Of a stretch of DNA of 13,516 nucleotides, positions 7,060 to 12,757 are shown piece by piece (the first letter of the stretch is position 1; each line of letters begins with the position of its first letter). The stretch covers positions 1 through 13,516 of the forward strand of contig JAZTXB010000006.1 in NCBI GenBank assembly GCA_045636225.1, in the 5' to 3' direction. A model generated the notes under the pieces. It worked only from the letters and a program-made list of their open reading frames with translations, did not search any database and was not told the origin of the DNA. The position numbers and the translations under genes were made by a program. Origin of the DNA: UMGS1613 sp045636225 (lineage in GTDB: Bacteria > Bacillota_I > Bacilli_A > RF39 > UBA660).

Positions 7060-7782
7060 TTAAGCTATAATTTGTTCAAAACTAATATTTGCATTTATTG
7101 TGAATTCTGAATTTACATCGTTAGCAGCATCAATACCAACTTTAGTATCCTCTTCATTTCCCATTGTTTCAACTATTGTATTTTCTACAACCTCAGTATC
7201 ATCATTTTTAAATTCAACAGTTCCTTCAATCCATTCGAAGAAAACTCTAATTTTTATAGTTTTAAATGATTTTATTGTTGTTTCGGTTCCGTCTTCTAAA
7301 GTAATATTGTTTTCTTCCATAACCTTAGAATCCCCATATTTAATTTCTTGAGAAATAGATGTATTTAATCCATTTAAATATGTATAATTAAGTGCACTAC
7401 CTTCAGTGTAAGATTCAGGTAAAACTGCATATTTTGTAATGATTAAATCATCAACACTGTCAGTCATTCCTAAATCGATTGTGTATTTAAATGATACATC
7501 AACATTTTTAGGATTTATTTCAATATCGAAATATCCTTCAGATGAAGGCGCAACTTTATTTTCAGCAACATTATCATTTTTTAAAATTACTGGATTCAAA
7601 TCAAAGTTAGTTGTTGCTTGATTAGTTATGTCTGCTGAGTTAACTAATAATTGCCATCTAGCGAACTCCATTTTTACATTACCTTCAGAACTAGCAACAT
7701 ATCTTGAATAAGTATTGCTCATTACAGATAAAGTAACGACTAATGAAGCGATAACAAATAATATTCTAAACTTTTTTAGCAT
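7060..7782 (-). CDS. TasA/camelysin-like secreted protein with SipW-type signal
   Basis: A 240-residue protein. Residues 1-22 are a basic then hydrophobic signal, followed by S-N-T-Y-S-R-Y-V-A-S-S and A-R-W-Q-L-L-V-N. This is the T-x-(A/S)-(K/R)-Y ... (A/V)-K/R-W pattern common in SipW-dependent exported proteins. The body is all-beta-looking: A-P-S-S-E-G-Y-F-D-I-E-I (78-88), a paired F-K-Y-T-I-D-L strand, F-F-E-W near 185, and a close of K-V-G-I-D-A ... F-T-I-N-A-N-I-S-F-E-Q-I. It has no cysteine, unlike its neighbour at 5633-6943. The start is well supported by GAGGAGG (7797-7791), 8 bases before the ATG. It converges on the operon holding two SipW peptidases, its likely processing enzymes. 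It is a good candidate for a main extracellular fibre or matrix subunit, as TasA and CalY are; that role is inference. It has its own promoter region and terminator. Confidence 0.75.
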   Translation of the reverse strand: MLKKFRILFVIASLVVTLSVMSNTYSRYVASSEGNVKMEFARWQLLVNSADITNQATTNFDLNPVILKNDNVAENKVAPSSEGYFDIEINPKNVDVSFKYTIDLGMTDSVDDLIITKYAVLPESYTEGSALNYTYLNGLNTSISQEIKYGDSKVMEENNITLEDGTETTIKSFKTIKIRVFFEWIEGTVEFKNDDTEVVENTIVETMGNEEDTKVGIDAANDVNSEFTINANISFEQIIA

Positions 7783-7803
7783 ACTTCCCGCCTCCTCAAT
7801 TTC

Positions 7804-7843
7804 ATTATATTTTATATATATTATATTTACAATATGTATTCAA
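7804..7843 (-). promoter_or_regulatory. Promoter region of the convergent TasA-like gene
   Basis: Two overlapping - strand solutions exist. TTGAAT (7843-7838) with a 17-bp spacer to TATATA (7820-7815) gives a leader of about 25 bases. TTGTAA (7832-7827) with a 17-bp spacer to TATAAT (7809-7804) gives a transcript starting almost at the ribosome site. The first leaves a more normal leader. The sequence is too AT-rich to choose with confidence. Confidence 0.5.
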
Positions 7844-7861
7844 AAAATATAAACAAAAAAA

Positions 7862-7917
7862 TGTAAAACCGTGTAAATAAGTGTAAATATTTATATGATT
7901 ATATTATATTATGTAAA
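7862..7917. repeat. Helically phased TGTAAA direct repeats
   Basis: TGTAAA occurs at 7862, 7872, 7882 and 7912, so every copy is a multiple of 10 bp from the others. On the - strand they read TTTACA and lie about 20-75 bp upstream of the -35 candidate of the TasA-like gene, a usual place for an activator. The flanks extend two units to GTGTAAAT. I know of no regulator with this exact box. Site occupancy is inference. Confidence 0.5.
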
Positions 7918-7972
7918 ATAAAGAAAATTTTTAAACAAATATTTATTTATAATTGATAAAAATTTTAAATTG

Positions 7973-8002
7973 TTATTAAAATTTTAGGATTTATGATAAA
8001 AT
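7973..8002 (+). promoter_or_regulatory. Promoter of the 5'-nucleotidase gene
   Basis: TAAAAT (7997-8002) preceded by TG at 7994-7995 is an extended -10 identical to those at 203-211 and 8906-8914. The best -35 at normal distance is a weak TTATTA (7973-7978, 18-bp spacer). Predicted initiation near 8009 falls on the ATG at 8008, which argues that translation starts at 8026. Confidence 0.6.
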
Positions 8003-8025
8003 AATTAATGAAAAAAGGTGATAAA

Positions 8026-8829
8026 ATGATATATTTTCAGCAATCAGTATTAAAAAAAATAGAAAAATGGGATTATAATTCTATTTATGTTTTGGCAGAC
8101 TTTGATAGAACTTTAACTGCAGGTCATTGTGATAGTACATGGGGATTATTATCAAATAGTGGTCTTACATCTAAAGAATATACATTAGATAGAAAAAAAC
8201 TTTTCGAGTATTATAGACCAATAGAGTTAAATGAAGAATTAGATTTTAAAACTAAAAACGAATTAATGATAGATTGGTGGCACGAACACATCTCGTTATT
8301 GATAAAATATAAACTAGATGAATCAGTTATTAATAAAGTATCTAATAATTCTAAATTATTAATATTTAGAGATGGTGCTAAACAATTTTTAGAAAATATG
8401 AAAAGTAAAGGAGTTCCTGTAATAATAATTTCAGCAGGAATAGGTAATTTTATAAAGCAATTTTTAATAAATAATAATTGTGATTTTGATAATATATTTA
8501 TTTTTTCTAATTTTATTGAATTTAAAGATGGTATTGTGTCAGGAATACAAGGACAAATAATTCATTCTATGAATAAAAATCAAATAGAATTTTCTACTGA
8601 AATAAAGGAGCATTTAAAAAATAGACCTAATATAGTTTTGTTTGGAGATTCTATTTCAGATATAAGAATGGCTAAAGAAAAAGATATTGAAGGAGCTTTA
8701 AAAATTGGCTTTTTAGATCAAAAAATTGAAGAAAATAGAGATCATTTTGAACGAAATTTTGATATTGTGTGTACAGATAATACAAGTTTTGATGAATTAA
8801 CTTCTAAATTATTAATTTTAAAAAAATAG
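8026..8829 (+). CDS. Pyrimidine 5'-nucleotidase, UMPH-1/NT5C3-like (HAD superfamily)
   Basis: A 267-residue cytosolic hydrolase expected to remove phosphate from pyrimidine nucleoside 5'-monophosphates. The four HAD motifs are present: D-F-D-R-T (Asp25 nucleophile, Asp27 acid/base), S-A-G (136-138), Lys184 in M-N-K-N, and G-D-S-x3-D (Asp208, Asp212). Beyond the generic HAD motifs, the order and wording match the UMPH-1/cytosolic 5'-nucleotidase III family: L-M-I-D-W-W, I-I-S-A-G-I-G, S-N-F-I-E-F, G-Q-I-I-H, and L-K-I-G-F-L with E-E-N-R. The length fits that family. AGGTG (8016-8020) sits 5 bases before ATG 8026; the in-frame ATG at 8008 has no ribosome site and coincides with the predicted transcript start. 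It appears monocistronic, between a TasA-like gene and uvrB, with no pathway link to either. Substrate range is inferred from the family. Confidence 0.88.
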   Translation: MIYFQQSVLKKIEKWDYNSIYVLADFDRTLTAGHCDSTWGLLSNSGLTSKEYTLDRKKLFEYYRPIELNEELDFKTKNELMIDWWHEHISLLIKYKLDESVINKVSNNSKLLIFRDGAKQFLENMKSKGVPVIIISAGIGNFIKQFLINNNCDFDNIFIFSNFIEFKDGIVSGIQGQIIHSMNKNQIEFSTEIKEHLKNRPNIVLFGDSISDIRMAKEKDIEGALKIGFLDQKIEENRDHFERNFDIVCTDNTSFDELTSKLLILKK

Positions 8830-8867
8830 TTAAAAATAATATTATCTATTTTTCAAAAATAATTTTG
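8822..8867 (+). terminator. Weak terminator-like hairpins after the 5'-nucleotidase gene
   Basis: AAAAATAG (8822-8829, including the stop codon) pairs with CTATTTTT (8846-8853) across 16 bases. A smaller CAAAA/TTTTG hairpin (8854-8867) follows. Both are A-T stems with one G-C pair, and the only T-run lies inside the first stem. Such pairings arise easily at this base composition. Confidence 0.25.
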
Positions 8868-8885
8868 AATAAAATTTTGTATATA

Positions 8886-8914
8886 TTGTTATTAAAATAA
8901 AAAAATGATAAAAT
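8886..8914 (+). promoter_or_regulatory. uvrB: Promoter of uvrB
   Basis: TTGTTA (8886-8891) and TAAAAT (8909-8914) are separated by 17 bp, with TG at 8906-8907 as an extended -10. The predicted start near 8921 gives a leader of about 68 bases. That leader carries a 12-bp inverted repeat, AATTTAAAATAA (8942-8953) with TTATTTTAAATT (8961-8972), just before the ribosome site. No LexA-type GAAC-N4-GTTC box is visible. Confidence 0.7.
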
Positions 8915-8988
8915 AAAATCACAAAATTAACAAATTATTAAAATTTAAAATAAATGTTTGTTATTTTAAATTATAATGAGGTGATATA

Positions 8989-10935
8989 ATGTTTCAATTA
9001 GTGTCAAAATTTAAACCGTCAGGTGATCAACCACAAGCTATAAAAAGTTTAGTAGAGGGTATAACAAAAGGCGAAAAATATCAAGTTTTAAAAGGTGTTA
9101 CTGGTTCAGGTAAAACTTTTACAATGGCTAATGTAATAGCAGCGGTTAATAAACCAACTCTTATTTTAGCGCATAATAAAACATTAGCAGGTCAATTATA
9201 TTCAGAACTTAAAGAATTATTTCCAAATAATCACGTAGAATATTTCGTTAGTTATTATGATTATTATCAACCGGAAGCATATGTTGCTAAAACTGATACG
9301 TATATAGAGAAAGATGCTTCAATAAATGATGAAATAGATGAATTGAGACATTCGGCTACTGCCGCACTTTTAAATAATAGAGATGTAATAGTAGTAGCCT
9401 CTGTATCTTGTATTTATGGTATAGGAGAAATTGAAGAATACAGAAATAAAATGCTAACTCTAAATATTGGCGATACCATTGATAGAGAAGTAATACTAGA
9501 AAAATTAATAGAAATGTTGTATGAAAGAAATGAAATTGATTTTAAGAGAGGTACCTTTAGAGCCAAAGGGGATATTATAGATATAATACCAATAAGTCAA
9601 CATACAAAAGGTATTAGGATTGAATTATTTGGTGATGAAATTGAATCTTTAAAAGAATTTGATCCCATAACAGGAAGAATATTAGCTAATAAAAGGACAA
9701 TTTCTTTATTCCCTGCAAGTCATTTTGTTACAAGCGAAGAAAAGCTAGAAAAGGCAATAACTAATATAAGAAAAGAATTAGATGACCAACTTGCTGTTTT
9801 CTTATCGCAAAATAAATTGTTAGAGCATCAAAGATTGAGTGAAAGAACTAATTACGATATGGAAATGTTGGAGGAAACTGGTTTTTGTAGAGGAGTAGAA
9901 AATTATTCTAGGCATTTAGCTTTGAAAGAAGCAGGAGCAACCCCAACAACATTAATGGATTTTTTTGGAGATGATTATTTACTTATAATTGATGAATCAC
10001 ACGTTACACTTCCTCAAGTTAGAGCAATGTATAATGGAGATAGAGCTAGAAAAGAAGTATTAGTTGATTATGGTTTTAGATTACCAAGTGCACTTGATAA
10101 TAGACCTTTAAAATTTAATGAATTTGAAAACAAGGTTAATCAAGCAATATATGTTTCAGCTACTCCTGGAGATTATGAACTTTCATTATCTTCAAAATCA
10201 GTGGAGCAAATAATAAGGCCTACTGGATTACTTGATCCTATTATTGAAGTTCATTCAACTAAAAATCAAATTGATGATTTAATATTTGAGATGAATAAAA
10301 GGATAGATAAAGGTGAAAAAGTATTAATAACAACACTTACAATAAGAATGGCCGAAGAATTAACACAATATTTAAAGGGATTAGATATTAAAGTAGCTTA
10401 TTTACATTCAGAGGTAAAAACTTTAGAAAGATTAAAAGTAATAAGAGATTTAAGAAAAGGTAAATACGATGTAATTGTAGGAATAAATTTACTTAGGGAA
10501 GGACTTGATATTCCGGAGGTTAGTTTAGTAGCTATTATGGATGCAGATAAACAAGGCTTTTTAAGAAGTGAACGAAGTTTAATACAAACAATTGGCAGAG
10601 CGGCTCGTAATGCGAATGGAACAGTAATAATGTATGCAGATGCAATAAGTGAATCTATGGATATTGCTATAAAAGAGACTGATAGAAGAAGAAAAATCCA
10701 AGAACAATATAATAAAGAAAATAATATAATTCCAAAAACTATAATAAAAGAAATAAGCGATATTATTTCTAATGAAGTAGAAGAGCATATTAAAGAACCT
10801 GAAAATATGTCAAAACAAGATAAAGCTAAATTAATTTTAAGTTTAGAAAATGATATGAAAGAGGCTGCAAAAAATCTTGACTTTGAAAAAGCTATGGAAC
10901 TTAGAGATATATTATTTGAATTAAAAAGTGAATAA
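8989..10935 (+). CDS. uvrB: UvrABC excision-repair helicase subunit B
   Basis: A complete 648-residue UvrB, the DNA-damage verification helicase that receives lesions from UvrA and recruits the UvrC nuclease. Visible in order: Walker A G-V-T-G-S-G-K-T (36-43), the tyrosine-rich beta-hairpin Y-Y-D-Y-Y-Q-P-E-A-Y (89-98) that clamps DNA, the D-E-S-H box (335-338), S-A-T-P-G-D-Y-E (390-397), and the motif VI Q-T-I-G-R-A-A-R (533-540). The C-terminal UVR helical hairpin (about 612-648), which contacts UvrC, ends in E-L-K-S-E. GAGGTGAT precedes the ATG with normal spacing. Nothing appears truncated. In many Bacillota uvrA follows directly; here the next gene is yvlD-like, so uvrA must lie elsewhere in the genome. 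The gene has its own extended -10 promoter and no clear terminator, so some read-through into the next pair is possible. Confidence 0.98.
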   Translation: MFQLVSKFKPSGDQPQAIKSLVEGITKGEKYQVLKGVTGSGKTFTMANVIAAVNKPTLILAHNKTLAGQLYSELKELFPNNHVEYFVSYYDYYQPEAYVAKTDTYIEKDASINDEIDELRHSATAALLNNRDVIVVASVSCIYGIGEIEEYRNKMLTLNIGDTIDREVILEKLIEMLYERNEIDFKRGTFRAKGDIIDIIPISQHTKGIRIELFGDEIESLKEFDPITGRILANKRTISLFPASHFVTSEEKLEKAITNIRKELDDQLAVFLSQNKLLEHQRLSERTNYDMEMLEETGFCRGVENYSRHLALKEAGATPTTLMDFFGDDYLLIIDESHVTLPQVRAMYNGDRARKEVLVDYGFRLPSALDNRPLKFNEFENKVNQAIYVSATPGDYELSLSSKSVEQIIRPTGLLDPIIEVHSTKNQIDDLIFEMNKRIDKGEKVLITTLTIRMAEELTQYLKGLDIKVAYLHSEVKTLERLKVIRDLRKGKYDVIVGINLLREGLDIPEVSLVAIMDADKQGFLRSERSLIQTIGRAARNANGTVIMYADAISESMDIAIKETDRRRKIQEQYNKENNIIPKTIIKEISDIISNEVEEHIKEPENMSKQDKAKLILSLENDMKEAAKNLDFEKAMELRDILFELKSE

Positions 10936-10949
10936 AATTTAAAGTCTAT

Positions 10950-10978
10950 TTGAATAAATTAGTGAATAGGTATATAAT
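10950..10978 (+). promoter_or_regulatory. Promoter of the yvlD-like/lgt pair
   Basis: TTGAAT (10950-10955), a 17-bp spacer and a consensus TATAAT (10973-10978). The predicted start near 10985 falls at the ribosome site AGGTG (10985-10989), so the leader would be only about 10 bases. The motif match is strong; the very short leader is the reason for caution. Confidence 0.6.
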
Positions 10979-10994
10979 GTAGGTAGGTGATAAA

Positions 10995-11384
10995 ATGAGT
11001 AAATATATAGATTGGTTAATTAGAATGATTGGTTATGCATTAGTTTTAATTGCAGTTTCGCTTGTTTTTAAAAATACAATATATGTAGATAATGAGTTTT
11101 ATGGATTGTGGGGACTCATAGCTGTTATCATAGTATTTATATTAAATAAAACAATTAAACCTGTAATTGTTTGGTTAACTCTTCCCCTAACTGCGTTAAC
11201 ATTAGGTTTGTTTTATTTAGTAATAAATGTATTTGTATTAAAAATAACTGACTTTATATTAATGTCACATTTTGATATACATGGAATAATAATGCCACTT
11301 ATAGTATCTATAATTATATCAATAATGAACTTAATAATGGATAAAGTAATTACAAATAACATAATAAAGGTGAAAAATAGATGA
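10995..11384 (+). CDS. YvlD-like small membrane protein (phage_holin_4_2 family)
   Basis: A 129-residue integral membrane protein with about four hydrophobic segments (roughly 9-26, 38-52, 57-84 and 95-118). The central N-K-T-I-K-P-V-I-V-W-L-T-L-P-L-T-A-L-T followed by L-G-L-F is the hallmark of the family that includes B. subtilis YvlD. Despite the Pfam name, these chromosomal proteins are not known lysis holins, and no endolysin or phage gene is near. Their function is unsettled; YvlD has been linked to the cell-envelope stress response. The ribosome site is a doubled GTAGGTAGGTG just before the ATG. The stop overlaps the lgt start (ATGA), so the two are co-translated, and the pairing with lgt resembles that in B. 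subtilis. Confidence 0.85.
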   Translation: MSKYIDWLIRMIGYALVLIAVSLVFKNTIYVDNEFYGLWGLIAVIIVFILNKTIKPVIVWLTLPLTALTLGLFYLVINVFVLKITDFILMSHFDIHGIIMPLIVSIIISIMNLIMDKVITNNIIKVKNR

Positions 11385-12163
11385 ATCCTATATTAATAAA
11401 TTTAGGCTTTTTACAAATAAGGTGGTATTCAGTATTAATACTAATAGCATTTGTAATCGGATATTTTTTTATAGTAAATAGATGCAAAAAAGAAGGAATA
11501 TCTCAAACATTTATAAGTGATTTAAGTTTTTATATAATGATATTTTGTATATTAGGAGCAAGAGTTTATTATTGTTTATTTAATTTAAATTATTATTCTA
11601 AGAATATATTAGATTTATTTAAAATATGGGAGGGTGGTCTTGCTATACATGGTGGTATAATAGCAGGAGTACTTACAATATATTTTTATTCTAAAAAGAA
11701 AAATGTTTCTTTTTTGCAATTATTAGATATATTTGCCCCAGCTCTTGTATTAGGACAAGCAATTGGTAGATGGGGAAATTTCTTTAATATGGAAGCATAT
11801 GGACCAGAGACAACATTATTTTCACTTCAAAAATTAGGAATACCACAATTTATAATAGATGGAATGTATATAGATGGAGCATATCATCATCCTACATTTT
11901 TGTATGAATCTATAGGTTGTTTAATAATTTTTATAATAATAATGATAATAAGAAATTTAAAAAATATAAAAATAGGTCAAATAGCTGCAATATACTTAAT
12001 TTCTTATGGAATGATAAGATTTTTTATAGAATCATTAAGACAAGATAGTTTAATGTTATTTAATTTAAAAGTAGCACAGTTAGTATCGTTTGGAATGATA
12101 CTAATTGGTATATATCTATTAATACCTTTGCATATAAAAAGACTCAAGAATGATATCTCCTAA
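11381..12163 (+). CDS. lgt: Prolipoprotein diacylglyceryl transferase
   Basis: A 260-residue polytopic membrane enzyme that transfers the diacylglyceryl group of phosphatidylglycerol to the lipobox cysteine of preprolipoproteins, the first step in lipoprotein maturation. The diagnostic motifs are present: I-R-W-Y near the N-terminus, W-E-G-G-L-A-I-H-G-G (83-92, His90), the Lgt signature G-R-W-G-N-F-F-N-M-E-A-Y-G (129-141 with Arg130, Asn133, Glu138), H-P-T-F-L-Y-E-S (170-177), and a late R-F-F-I-E-S-L-R-Q-D (213-222). About seven hydrophobic segments fit the known topology. The length is normal. AAAGGTG lies 8 bases before the start inside the yvlD-like gene, and the starts overlap. The 3' end of the coding region forms one arm of a hairpin shared with the convergent regulator gene. 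Confidence 0.97.
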   Translation: MNPILINLGFLQIRWYSVLILIAFVIGYFFIVNRCKKEGISQTFISDLSFYIMIFCILGARVYYCLFNLNYYSKNILDLFKIWEGGLAIHGGIIAGVLTIYFYSKKKNVSFLQLLDIFAPALVLGQAIGRWGNFFNMEAYGPETTLFSLQKLGIPQFIIDGMYIDGAYHHPTFLYESIGCLIIFIIIMIIRNLKNIKIGQIAAIYLISYGMIRFFIESLRQDSLMLFNLKVAQLVSFGMILIGIYLLIPLHIKRLKNDIS

Positions 12164-12194
12164 ATGGGGTTCACATCAAAAATCTTGAGTCTTT
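12138..12194. terminator. Bidirectional terminator between lgt and the XRE regulator
   Basis: AAAGACTCAAGA (12138-12149) is perfectly complementary to TCTTGAGTCTTT (12183-12194), a 12-bp stem with five G-C pairs. The 33-base loop can form a small CTCC/GGGG helix. The left arm lies within the last codons of lgt, and the right arm overlaps the stop codon of the - strand gene by two bases. The - strand reading has a T5 tail; the + strand reading has TTTATTT. One hairpin therefore probably ends both convergent transcripts. Confidence 0.75.
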
Positions 12195-12627
12195 ATTTCG
12201 TTCTATCACAAAGCCAATCCATTGAAATTTTATATTTTTTACATATTTGATAAGCAAATGAAGTTAAAATTAAAGTTTTTCCTTTTTCATACGCACATAT
12301 AGTGGATGGAGTAGTATTTAAAAATGAAGCTAAATCTTTTTGTGAAATTTTATTATTATTTCTAAAAGTTATAATGTTATTTCCTATATTTTTTTTGTTA
12401 ATTTCTATATTAGTTAAGTTTATGTATTTTGCATCAGAAAGATTGCATATATAATCTAGACTTAAATTAAAATAATTACAAAATCTTATTAGTTTTGGTA
12501 GTGGGATAATTTCTACTTTATTTTCCCATCTAGAGTATACAGATTGTTTAACTTCTAAAATATTTGCAATTTCTTTTTGAGTCATATCATTTTCTTCTCT
12601 TATATTGAATAATTTAATATTAAACAT
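12193..12627 (-). CDS. XRE-family regulator with two tandem helix-turn-helix domains
   Basis: A 144-residue protein made of two HTH_XRE (Cro/CI-type) domains. Domain 1 is at about 6-62, with M-T-Q-K-E-I-A-N-I-L then Q-S-V-Y-S-R-W-E. Domain 2 is at about 85-141, with I-S-Q-K-D-L-A-S-F-L then P-S-T-I-C-A-Y-E-K-G. The two align end to end with an offset near 80 residues, including a shared final (N/K)-x-S-(L/M)-D-(Y/W)-(I/L)-C, so this is an internal duplication. A monomer could bind two half-sites. There is no extra sensor domain. GGTGAT lies about 6 bases before the ATG. It is divergent from the InlB-repeat surface-protein gene across 130 bp, which suggests that it controls that promoter and its own. 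The DNA-binding call is firm; the target is inferred. Confidence 0.88.
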   Translation of the reverse strand: MFNIKLFNIREENDMTQKEIANILEVKQSVYSRWENKVEIIPLPKLIRFCNYFNLSLDYICNLSDAKYINLTNIEINKKNIGNNIITFRNNNKISQKDLASFLNTTPSTICAYEKGKTLILTSFAYQICKKYKISMDWLCDRTK

Positions 12628-12652
12628 ATAATATCACCATAATAATTTTCTC

Positions 12653-12681
12653 ATTATAAATAATTTTTATTTTTATATATA
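12653..12681 (-). promoter_or_regulatory. Possible promoter of the XRE regulator
   Basis: On the - strand a consensus TATAAT (12658-12653) lies 26 bases before the start codon. At 17 bp upstream only TATATA (12681-12676) is available as a -35, which is poor. The -10 is credible; the -35 is not. The same DNA overlaps the candidate operator of the divergent gene. Confidence 0.35.
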
Positions 12682-12707
12682 CGAAAATACGAATTCTGTG
12701 ATATAAT
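12679..12707 (+). promoter_or_regulatory. Promoter of the InlB-repeat protein gene
   Basis: A consensus TATAAT (12702-12707) preceded by TG at 12699-12700 is an extended -10. The -35 position (12679-12684, ATACGA, 17-bp spacer) is weak, which suits a regulated promoter. The predicted start near 12714 places a perfect 9-bp inverted repeat (12713-12721 with 12727-12735, loop of five Ts) at the very 5' end of the transcript. Confidence 0.6.
12680..12693. promoter_or_regulatory. Candidate operator: TACGAA direct repeat
   Basis: TACGAA at 12680-12685 and 12688-12693 repeats with an 8-bp period. It covers the -35 position of the rightward promoter and abuts the weak leftward -35. CG dinucleotides are scarce in the surrounding AT-rich spacer, so two CG-containing copies stand out. 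It is a plausible binding site for the two-headed XRE regulator next door. That link is inference. Confidence 0.35.
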
Positions 12708-12757
12708 ATGTGTATAAATAATTTTTTTATTTATAAATTGAAGGAAGTGGGTATTTT

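Noticed and set aside
7100..7621. Two open + strand frames opposite the convergent TasA-like gene
   Set aside because: Both are antisense to a gene with a strong ribosome site and signal peptide; their Ser/Thr/Val-rich products are shadows.
8008..8025. Upstream ATG for the 5'-nucleotidase
   Set aside because: It coincides with the predicted transcript start, lacks a ribosome site, and the extension contains the AGGTG that serves ATG 8026.
8915..8988. LexA/SOS box before uvrB
   Set aside because: No GAAC-N4-GTTC or close variant is present; only an A-T palindrome is seen.
10579..10788. Open - strand frame within uvrB
   Set aside because: It is antisense to the conserved motif VI region of uvrB; Phe/Ile/Tyr-rich shadow product.
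10995..11384. Phage lysis holin or prophage remnant
   Set aside because: The family name is misleading; there are no phage genes nearby and the gene is coupled to lgt as in Bacillus chromosomes.
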